IMG/VR virus record: IMGVR_UViG_3300027608_000104
Coordinates: 1-30,488 of that record
Source: a virus
Direction: 5' to 3' (one strand)
DNA: 30,488 nt
The position numbers and the translations under genes were made by a program. Positions 25,601 through 30,488 of the stretch are shown here, in pieces. The notes beneath the pieces were generated by a model. That model saw only the letters and a list, made by a program, of their open reading frames with translations, did no database searches and was not told the origin of the DNA. Positions within the stretch are counted from its first letter, which is position 1. Each line of letters begins with the position of its first letter.

Positions 25601-28477
25601 TTCAAAGAAATAGATGTTATTTATTGTAGGTTCATAATTATTTATTTTACCTATATACAAGTTATTATAAAGTTCAGCTACTCTTGGAATATTCATTATA
25701 TCCATTCTAACTTCATGAGCTGAAGGATTCTTTATTCCAAATAATGCTTTTAAAAATTTAAGTATTCTTCTAAACAAACTATTTTTTTTAGGAGAACCTT
25801 TTTTAACTGTTTGATCTTTAGCATAGTTTCTAAAATCTTCAGCCAACATTTCTTCTATTTCAAAGAAATTCATATTAATATATGGTTGTTTACCAGAAGC
25901 ATCTTTATAATTTTTTACTTCTTTATATAGCTCAAACTTTTCAGCTTTACTTAAGAATAACTGAGAGAATACATGCCATGATTCATGGTATACATCTACA
26001 AATGTACCTTTAGCAGGATTAATAAGAATTGATGCTATAAATGGATCATCCGGATTTAATAAGTTAGATCCACTAGTAACAAATTTTGCATAGACATTAG
26101 AGTTAACTAAATTCATTGCAAAACTAAATCCTATATTATTTTCTCTAAATATCTTACCTGTTTTAGAAGTTTTCCACCACTTTTCTGCAGAATCAATTAA
26201 TTCTTTTGTTGGTTTATCATCTGGATAATTTGATCTATTAAAATCTAGATCAAGAGATGTTTGAGGAGTATTTAAATCATTGTTATTAATTTCTTGACTT
26301 TGAAAAGATGGATTTTCTACAGACAAATCTTTTTTCTTTTGTTCTTCAAATTCTTCGTCAGTAGATATTCTTATATTTCCAATATACTTGTCATCTATAT
26401 AAACTTCAATTACATCATCAAACTCATCAACTGTATCTCTATATTTTAATTCAGCTGTAACTCCTAAGTAATCATTACTATTTCTTAAAGCATCTATTTC
26501 TAAACCAAAGTTTTCTTCATTAATAATAACTATATCTTTATTTTTTACAGTATTATAACCATCTGCAATCTTACCATTACCTTCAACAAAACTAAATCTT
26601 CTTTTAGAATATTCTGGAAAAATTATATCACCTGTAATGTTCTCTCCTTTTTTTAATCTTTCTACTAGTGCAGCATGTATTTCTTTAATTTCATTTACTG
26701 TACCAGGAATACTATTTAAATTCTCATCAATAGTTTCTGTTTGACTATCTTGTAAAAGTGATATAGGTCCATCAGCAGCCCCAAAAACAATCTGTTTATT
26801 ATAGAAACCAGGATCGGCATTAATCAATCTTACATCTTGATTAAATTGAGTTATAAAATCAACATAATTATTATCAACTTTAATCTGTTTTGTATTTATA
26901 TCATATCTTAAAAAAGGTTTTGTTTTATTTATAAAATCTTTTTCATAAGTAAAAAACGTAGGTTTACCATTATAACCTTTTAAATATGCATTTTTTATTG
27001 CTGTAATATTGTTTAAAATTTCATCATCAGACATTTTACTTATTGCCTCAGATGTAAATTTGATATCTTGTCTTATACCGTCTAAACCTGTTTTAGCATA
27101 TATTATAAATATACCATCATTAGTATATTTATGTTTTTTAACTTTTGAGGTTAATGTTCTAGATGAATATCCTTCTAATACTTTAATCTTAGTATCAACT
27201 GGAATATTAGGATTCATCAATAACTCTGCAATTTCATTGGCAATTGTTTCAGTTATTTCAGGTCTAGTTATTTCAAACTTATTGTTATTTAATACAATAT
27301 ATCCAAATCCTTTTCTTATTTGTTCATCAAATTCACCAGCTATGTCTAAAGTATTAACTACATTTTTATCAACAGTAGGTTGTTCAATTAAATCTTTTAT
27401 ACCAATTACAATAGATGATAAATCTGAATTAACTCCACTAGTTACTCCAATAAACGGTAAAAATTGTACAGCATTAGGATCACTCTTTAAAGACTCTTGT
27501 ATATTATATAATGTTTCAAATTCTTTTTGTTTATTTTTTGAATCTTTAACTTGATCTTCTATATTATAAATGTCTTTAACAGTAAATCCATTGTTTGTTT
27601 TTCTTGCTGCTCTTAGGAACTGATAGAATATTTGACCATTTTCTTTTGTTGTTATGTTTCCATCTTGATCAAAATATAAATTTTCTCCAGCTTCATCTAC
27701 AAGAACAAGTATTACTCTTTGATTATTTTGAAAAACATCTTCTTTTTGTTTACTGTCAGTAACTATTTCTACAGATCTATTATACTCATTTTGAGTATCT
27801 GCGTATAGTAAGTTTATGTTATTAGTTCTAACAAACTCACTTAATATTTGAGCTTTTATTTTTACTTGTACTTCTTGATACTCAAATAAGTCAGGATTCT
27901 CAGATACTTGAAATGCTTTTTCTAATTTATCAAAAGTATTTATAAAAGATTTTTTAGACTTATTTAATGTTGTTGGTTCTAATGTTTTTTTATCATTAGG
28001 ATTAATTTTAACAAAAGGAGAACCTGTTCCAGTAAAAGTTTTTGAAGCTACAAACCTATCCGGATTTTTAACAGGCGGCTCATCTCCTTCAATTTGTTCT
28101 TGCTGTAAAGCTAATTCTTTTTCTACTTCAGCAAGTTGTCTTAATATAGGTGTGTCATCTTTTTTAAAAACATCTATGATATTTAACAAACCTCTTTCAG
28201 AATCTTTAAATAGTTTATTTAAATCTTTTATTCTATTAATATTTATAGCATCAGGTAAGTTATCTAAACCAACTTGTGCAGCTGCCTTAAACATTATATC
28301 GGGCACATATTGCAAAAATTTTGCAGCATTATCTGTATTAGTTTTTTCTGCAATCTTGTTAAAAAGATTACGCATATATGTTTCTGGATCAAAAGATTTA
28401 TTTTTTGATAAATGCCCATAAACATTTGCATATAATTTTTCAATTTGACTTGGTGAAAGTGCACAGGTTATATTCAT
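16637..28477 (-). CDS. 3946-aa giant virion RNA polymerase with zincin-like, SLOG-like, macro-like and ART-like domains
   Basis: 3946 residues. A zincin-type HESWH site (H831, E832, H835) is followed by the likely ligand region EEMLAEDF (about 875-882). The polymerase core has the DFDGD loop at D2473, D2475 and D2477, inside a VAKAGSDFDGDKLFL strand context preceded by VGPRIPND. About 230 residues later comes the LNGILDRGKESWPF segment that I associate with crAss-like RNA polymerases. This is the single-chain, two-barrel type related to phi14:2 gp66, YonO and eukaryotic RNA-dependent RNA polymerases. The C-terminus adds a SLOG-like Rossmann domain (about 3420-3590, YAGIGSRQTP), a DUF7831/macro-like domain (about 3613-3735, IYVFGDN and DGLGTGLA) and an ADP-ribosyltransferase-like domain (about 3767-3915, H3793 and Y3809). 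Ser/Thr-rich linkers join them. The start overlaps the previous stop as TAATG. The RNA polymerase call is strong; the C-terminal calls are moderate. Confidence 0.93.
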   Translation of the reverse strand: MNITCALSPSQIEKLYANVYGHLSKNKSFDPETYMRNLFNKIAEKTNTDNAAKFLQYVPDIMFKAAAQVGLDNLPDAININRIKDLNKLFKDSERGLLNIIDVFKKDDTPILRQLAEVEKELALQQEQIEGDEPPVKNPDRFVASKTFTGTGSPFVKINPNDKKTLEPTTLNKSKKSFINTFDKLEKAFQVSENPDLFEYQEVQVKIKAQILSEFVRTNNINLLYADTQNEYNRSVEIVTDSKQKEDVFQNNQRVILVLVDEAGENLYFDQDGNITTKENGQIFYQFLRAARKTNNGFTVKDIYNIEDQVKDSKNKQKEFETLYNIQESLKSDPNAVQFLPFIGVTSGVNSDLSSIVIGIKDLIEQPTVDKNVVNTLDIAGEFDEQIRKGFGYIVLNNNKFEITRPEITETIANEIAELLMNPNIPVDTKIKVLEGYSSRTLTSKVKKHKYTNDGIFIIYAKTGLDGIRQDIKFTSEAISKMSDDEILNNITAIKNAYLKGYNGKPTFFTYEKDFINKTKPFLRYDINTKQIKVDNNYVDFITQFNQDVRLINADPGFYNKQIVFGAADGPISLLQDSQTETIDENLNSIPGTVNEIKEIHAALVERLKKGENITGDIIFPEYSKRRFSFVEGNGKIADGYNTVKNKDIVIINEENFGLEIDALRNSNDYLGVTAELKYRDTVDEFDDVIEVYIDDKYIGNIRISTDEEFEEQKKKDLSVENPSFQSQEINNNDLNTPQTSLDLDFNRSNYPDDKPTKELIDSAEKWWKTSKTGKIFRENNIGFSFAMNLVNSNVYAKFVTSGSNLLNPDDPFIASILINPAKGTFVDVYHESWHVFSQLFLSKAEKFELYKEVKNYKDASGKQPYINMNFFEIEEMLAEDFRNYAKDQTVKKGSPKKNSLFRRILKFLKALFGIKNPSAHEVRMDIMNIPRVAELYNNLYIGKINNYEPTINNIYFFEMDRGVSNVNYPKYEALSTGDSQQLSRSIDNLIVEETKAIYDERKAAGLPNLKATALGTLLLEKNKAYLYTRIKQRLQDKLDEETTKLGTIKGVPLLSTFKTKENFKKNAVAIMNNTKGRDKYVLLKSQIDDYNLLDADLKNGDRVKGEKWHSIKIVGDFYTHKELKDVDILVVSKYEDADVQLKNYIEGGAKAYDEIIPINPTFIDQVLTPEQEVLSDNIRILQTAIRNWGNDSKGVIQYHMNNSDFEILKKSVEVDIEENIDSDDNVKDPNNPAETHRDSSNLADEKNLKTKLQDLLGSETKFILKSLTKVDFEGNPIKDKFGFNERADFRKVFTQVAKTIGGVQDRNEVFKLLSEEANKKDKDGNLIFPELNELIEYKLPDPKNIGNRFEAKVSLSFWQDFSRPRIKYWNLLGVPIIKEIDMGGNIEKTPVGYDFIFTQSSIEVSSILKGWTNSYLTSPTTKYIKKTEDNKRELKLSKIIQDFSNSKGELDSTKDFEFANAIGIYFDDVSAIKDELGAKRVEFGLPYFFRILKTFETIESDPSKYSPLQVEAVVKFKQNPLNVLNNEIAAGIVDKSSVNQKTQVKRMIELQAKYGYDSANLGVLLPNNNIAYENSDMNAMLEKTNALNSAKSFADLIKNHPHMRYLDPKINTFTKRLTLLNQLFDLNNPLAERNDKTLETIYIAGFKPEGEVGQATTELDPLGRFLLGFSNVLLGGVDELPRMSEKKSSFAIRLKGGLQGGVTPTGITKGDDLYLYADVPMFREITKAREYIFENHMLNYIAAEFDRLKKFRNPAERPNLLKISGFNRPVGISQNGNEVVEGDIFSAFDTILKNSTKKELYALADDQLEMDIVDYIRQNRDLYDKIFNDVTEYFNFQTQSHIDLYYNKIPFVPKSILEKMFNRELNDAEIIDLRNNTKVINRLMQAYLYNDWIHKFETSIILMGDFAQWNHFKEDWSKRIPGVQSGGYSILNDKDWQNYMKTVEMTEDKTYAGKLSKQLDRKDLNNYIFSEKIITGVIKDAKRKSIYLDDFKEAWREAYESYPALSKEDIDAYVEEDANAYIDMEESDGIALITFDAYRALSISGRKWSVSQEDLFQKIANGDKVTPAQVFEGFPIRKYHYFGSLENDFIATTAMHKFSVMPLIPNGNAKEGSELYKLHLKMLKDNVQYVTFESGSKGSYLTEDGEVNNLFATDKDKDLNEEAIITANPIYLNYLKEVTVINDKLKNVIPIATQTRFIIYDNLFNNGKLINEKNKPLVDNYNTNVKDLTELYKRELLDEIGFEEVDGSYVGNLKRFVEVIRDELGKRNVPNHIQKLVDTSRKGDHLRYDLSLIPEAEKIEKLILSIIQNRIVRQKTKGEPMVQAPSTFTNGLWDSAFTKDEAVTKNKELEKKFLGSNTLPFYRRGEIINKKTGERSQTYLAKVAIPFNGDFVNLLNLEWQGSKIQTMDRLNELIKTDEFLNQHREAITLVGPRIPNDATNTIEAFEVWHFVDASVLNTVIVPTELVAKAGSDFDGDKLFLTMPHIDKTGKVVNTGPASYEDFIKEYERLKTLETDGKLSKDDLKPKKYLEQVKKYYQNKYITSAANIMKIPENFAYLIKPNKTYLVQKYVADLEKGSNLYDRYDNPYKISSITNKKGQKRISPSTLLTVAYNLYKFDANLSLEPALGITAKVNKNHIMYKTLLAPMPLVYKKQINLGNGLVDETVDVPMHLRFKHNKLNIDGKEHISLSGAFSNKGPRITDVNSHNLNGILDRGKESWPFTLQLFPEAIGVINYLIQVGVSEEEVFYLMNQPLVKQYIENIRKYNNAFSPVLTPGIYARYEAKQDALKNIPYDELVKIGFRTNELKLKRHVEFMSGPIEVNYKNKEGVAVSDKFSNVADFKKSDLYKNELQKIISIYDLNPDSNVVFNRINLSKDKIYGSLITSENYVEFAEAASKYIGNTITIDKLKEVKDSNDMESLKALAIFANYIELENQKSGLDNFQIISSYDTDKLSTVQQVNKRRLNLLGLKSDSKINDIFVEQVMEKSIMKNFNNTDLIISIAESVLPFRLHPVTAVFIQNAMSNSKVVRRFGEGVSGEEKFTKNFNNAVLNNLFQNRLTYFYNVEGIKATVPEVFHTTPVKINNSIENEVNITDDFIEVNLDLLTEIYENRAYLAKNFTVDKNYTNLDYHTFIGGNLNPFKNLEQFVKFVMHREFIRKDKPLSSVKDNVMYKNILEESTSEKAAYEKFLAESALYASFNPAYISGTTTMSYYDLVMRTIIDNKILTNTFPVLNFITQATLKNSTLRLFDFSDGLSADGDMADSYKNQLDQLGDIDFSKYAGNEYKELNKHISNVFKYFSEVVYFQHGVGKNRFGFANILNAEKFTDLVKQPVLNFEKNVLSSEDPFSNLEEILKTLLSINEFKNYTVTVPVDDVQEESEDDTSEIVFPRVIKPTQEPASVDNTNKPILNSLPNKSSSPTMTYAGIGSRQTPQEVLDKMTEVAKYLDGLGYTLQTGFTFKNKETNLDEEGADKAFSDGSKNKTLFGPYSIRKTVKGIVSADKYNEAVTEKSSAIVKEVHPAPDRLTPGAIKLMARNTNQIFGKNLDNTVDFVIFYAPETNNPLRPKGGTGQAVEMARRKGIPTINMADTDWREQLKTALATTTQSSTQSVGNVQVESNYYTTALLKANPDKIYVFGDNVTQTGKGGQAIVRDEENAFGIPTKSSPNTYEKAYFNDKMYEANISLINRAIEKIKADGRIIVLPKDGLGTGLAKTKEKAPDTYQYLKQRLLEEFGFDNDTGNLSTETTQSSTSVKEGVSELFESNSELNNIGTPEQYSAYLDSIFPDSKVKDIVYHVNKTGNITPIDNKAFYSTDFGSWLIELEEMKGKRNPIILNIINPTIVDEQYEFSDKAKKFRESGLGDKFVTPDEVKKENTDSVIGRDSGQGGNEKTYITYKPEQVHALGSKQDIAGFKKFVSDELSTSVKPTNTNLNLFGLEGFNIPDTGDTC
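16709..16724 (-). repeat. Linker repeat copy A (after ART-like domain)
   Basis: The 16-base sequence TTTAACACTAGTAGAT here is identical to 17222-17237. It encodes the STSVK linker following the ART-like module near the C-terminus of the giant polymerase protein. Confidence 0.85.
17222..17248 (-). repeat. Linker repeat copy B (between macro-like and ART-like domains)
   Basis: This stretch contains both repeat units: bases 17222-17237 match 16709-16724 (16 bases) and bases 17231-17248 match 17660-17677 (18 bases). It encodes TTQSSTSVK, the linker between the macro-like and ART-like modules, and so links the other two copies. Confidence 0.85.
17660..17677 (-). repeat. Linker repeat copy C (between SLOG-like and macro-like domains)
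   Basis: The 18-base sequence AGTAGATGATTGAGTAGT here is identical to 17231-17248. It encodes part of the TTTQSSTQS linker between the SLOG-like and macro-like modules. Confidence 0.85.
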
Positions 28478-30488
28478 TACTCACAAATTAAATTATCTTC
28501 ATCAAAAAATTCATCATCTAAATTTTTAATAGATTTAGTTTCTATATCTTTTTCTACACGAGTAAGATCATCTTTACTATTTAAGAAATTTGATACTATA
28601 TCTCCTCCTTGTTTTACATAATCTTTATCTAAATCTGTCATGGTACTATCTTTTTGAATATCAGGTTTTGAAATTAGCTTAGATAATTCAAAATTAGCAT
28701 TTAATTCTTTCATACTATAATCTTTTTGTTTAGTAGGTCTCTTACCAATTAATTTTACAAAATTTACTGTACCATCATTGTTTACAGAAATGATTTTTAT
28801 TGACTCACCTTGTTTAACATATGGAGTTTTCTTATCAATATATACATCATTTTTAGCAATTAATTCAGTACCTTCTTTAAACATATCTAATGTTATAGCT
28901 TCTTCTGGTTCTTCTTCAAGTTCAGTTTCTCTTTTTCTTATTGCATCATTTAATGTATCTAATGATTCAGAAGATATCTCATCCTGCTTGTTTAATAAAG
29001 TAATTTTTCCTTTAATAACCTTTATATTTTGACTACCAGATTTATAAATTTCATCAAGTAAATCTTTTACAGTACCTTTTTCTTTTTCAGATATAGTTTC
29101 TGTAGAGACATCTTCTTTATCTATAGCATCTTTTATAGGGCTTGTTTGATCATCATCTGTGGTTTCAATGTCCTCATCCTCAAAGATATCTGCTGCAGTA
29201 TCTGATTTAAACTGACTTTTAATTAAAGGAATTAATGAGTTGATTTTATCTTGAACAAGACTTTTATCTAACATAATTAAAAATTTAGAACTTTCACTTA
29301 ATAAAGTTTTATTTGTTGGTTTTTGACCAGACTCTATTTTTCCAGTTTCTAAATCTTTAATTACTTGTATAGGTAAAATTGCTACTTTAGGATTTACTTC
29401 AATCATTCTGTTTAACAAATTAGCATAAGCAGTTTGTTGTAAACTATATTCTTCTAATTTAGAATACTTACTTTCAGTTTTATTAAAGTTATCCCACTTA
29501 CTTTTTTCTCCAGTTTTTATATCTACAATATGTATATTTCCTTTTCTATCAGCTACAAGTAAATCAATCTCTCCAGCAATACCTAATTCTTTATCATAAA
29601 CTATTAATCCTTGGGAAGCTATATATACTTCTCCACTATCATGTAATTTTTTTAGTTCTGTTAGATAACCGTCTACTCCAAATAAACTTTCATAAGCTTC
29701 ATCAGATATTTTAGTACTATCTTTTACGGGAAATATGCCTTTATCAAATAGATTTTTTACAGCATTATCAATATAGTTACCTACTATTCTTGAAGCTTCA
29801 TAAGTTTTTTCAGTAACTATATTTTGTATTTCTTCAAGTAAATTTTTAGAAGTTGTACTTACAGGTTGAGTACTAGTAGTAGGCTCTTCTAAAGCTGCTA
29901 GTTCTTCATAAACATCTGAAGATAATTTACCCTCTTTTATGTATCTTTTTAATTCTGAAAAAATAACATTTCTTGTAGGTTTAATTGTTCCTTCAGTTTG
30001 AATTTCAAATCTTACACCTTCATTAGTATAACCTATAACTTTAAGAGTATCCCCAGACTCTTCACCTTTATGTAAAGAATCTATAGGAAATAATTCTTCT
30101 TTGCTTCTTCTTTCTATATCAGCTTTAGTATCTGTAGTAGTAGGAGTTGTAGGTGTAGTTGATTCAGGAATAGCTGCAATCTGATCATCTAATAATTTTT
30201 GCAATCTATCTATTTCATTTATTAGTTTAGTAAATAAAACTTTGTTACTTACAGCTCTTGGATCTTTACTAGATTCTTCTAAATCTTCTTTTGTATAGTT
30301 TTCACCATTGATAAGAACAATAATTTTATTATTTTGATCTACACTAATCTGTGATATTTCAGGTATTGTCTCTGGCTCAAAATTTTCAATTAAATTTTTT
30401 AATTGAACTCCTCTATTTATTGGAATAAATACTTCTTCTCCTTTAGCTAGTAAGGCTTTTAATTCTTGTTCTAATTCATTATATGTAA
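28477..30488 (-). CDS. Partial giant-operon protein with RecB-type PD-(D/E)XK nuclease domain
   Basis: The frame is open to the right window edge, so the N-terminus is missing; the TTG at 30204 is internal and not a credible start. A PD-(D/E)XK nuclease core is visible: GIAGEIDLL (catalytic Asp codon 29563-29565), VDIKTG (D and K codons within 29515-29523) and the helix LQQTAYANLL, with the Q-x-x-x-Y motif of the RecB/Cas4 branch. A Thr/Pro linker (STTPTTPTTT) precedes the domain. Two segments, one around LHKGEESGDTLKVIGY and one around VKQGESIKIISV, look like small SH3-type barrels. The C-terminal 100 residues are acidic. It is translationally coupled (TAATG) to the giant polymerase gene, so it probably acts with it in the virion or early in infection, perhaps on host DNA or on the incoming genome end. 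Confidence 0.85.
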   Translation of the reverse strand, partial: TYNELEQELKALLAKGEEVFIPINRGVQLKNLIENFEPETIPEISQISVDQNNKIIVLINGENYTKEDLEESSKDPRAVSNKVLFTKLINEIDRLQKLLDDQIAAIPESTTPTTPTTTDTKADIERRSKEELFPIDSLHKGEESGDTLKVIGYTNEGVRFEIQTEGTIKPTRNVIFSELKRYIKEGKLSSDVYEELAALEEPTTSTQPVSTTSKNLLEEIQNIVTEKTYEASRIVGNYIDNAVKNLFDKGIFPVKDSTKISDEAYESLFGVDGYLTELKKLHDSGEVYIASQGLIVYDKELGIAGEIDLLVADRKGNIHIVDIKTGEKSKWDNFNKTESKYSKLEEYSLQQTAYANLLNRMIEVNPKVAILPIQVIKDLETGKIESGQKPTNKTLLSESSKFLIMLDKSLVQDKINSLIPLIKSQFKSDTAADIFEDEDIETTDDDQTSPIKDAIDKEDVSTETISEKEKGTVKDLLDEIYKSGSQNIKVIKGKITLLNKQDEISSESLDTLNDAIRKRETELEEEPEEAITLDMFKEGTELIAKNDVYIDKKTPYVKQGESIKIISVNNDGTVNFVKLIGKRPTKQKDYSMKELNANFELSKLISKPDIQKDSTMTDLDKDYVKQGGDIVSNFLNSKDDLTRVEKDIETKSIKNLDDEFFDEDNLICE

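Noticed and set aside
27009-27554. 181-aa forward frame opposite the giant polymerase gene
   Set aside because: It lies wholly antisense to a well-supported coding region, has the Ser/Ile/Leu-rich composition of a mirrored AT-rich gene, and has no domain.
28477-30204. TTG at 30204 as the start of the nuclease-containing gene
   Set aside because: The frame stays open to the right edge with protein-like sequence, so the gene is truncated by the window and the TTG is internal.
1-30488. Stop-codon recoding, tRNA genes and CRISPR arrays
   Set aside because: All major frames end in standard stops without readthrough signatures, no cloverleaf or CCA-ending sequence was recognised by eye, and no regularly spaced repeats are present.

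Overview
The window looks like part of a crAss-like phage genome (tailed dsDNA phage of Bacteroidota). Three things point there. First, a giant reverse-strand gene carries the DFDGD catalytic loop of the single-chain, virion-carried RNA polymerase typical of this group. Second, a replication block faces a giant-gene transcription block. Third, the DNA is very AT-rich (roughly 30% GC by eye), with A-rich translation starts instead of strong Shine-Dalgarno sites. Standard stop codons are used, mostly TAA, and I see no sign of stop-codon recoding. No tRNA, CRISPR array or insertion sequence was found. Family names come from reading motifs by eye, not from searches.

Positions 1-10400, forward strand, hold tightly packed early or replication genes in three units, each ended by an intrinsic terminator (about 3814, 7114 and 10369). 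Unit 1 has the end of a probable GIY-YIG-type endonuclease, a DUF6878-like and a DUF6915-like small protein, a small helical protein, a metallopeptidase-VWA protein and its MoxR-type AAA+ partner. Unit 2 has a 437-aa protein sharing a domain with the small helical protein of unit 1, a RecE/Cas4-like PD-(D/E)XK nuclease and two unrecognised conserved-looking proteins. Unit 3 has a compact family B DNA polymerase with a 3'-5' exonuclease, and a DUF932-like protein with a long acidic tail ending in PDFF.

Positions 10398-30488, reverse strand, form one operon transcribed leftward from beyond the right edge. In order of transcription these are: a partial protein with a RecB-type PD-(D/E)XK nuclease domain; a 3946-aa protein with a zincin-like HExxH domain, the RNA polymerase core, and a C-terminal chain of SLOG-like, macro-like (DUF7831-like) and ADP-ribosyltransferase-like modules joined by repeated Ser/Thr linkers; a 1972-aa protein with another HExxH motif, a LysM domain and a hydrophobic segment; and two tiny genes of 45 and 50 aa. 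The two blocks converge on a UUCG-capped hairpin that may stop transcription from both sides.

As inference, the giant proteins are packaged and injected with the DNA. The polymerase would transcribe the early genes, the peptidase domains could process the polyproteins, and the NAD/ADP-ribose-type modules could modify host targets or counter defences. The forward-strand genes would then replicate the genome. The most interesting feature is the SLOG/macro/ART module chain fused to a virion RNA polymerase.
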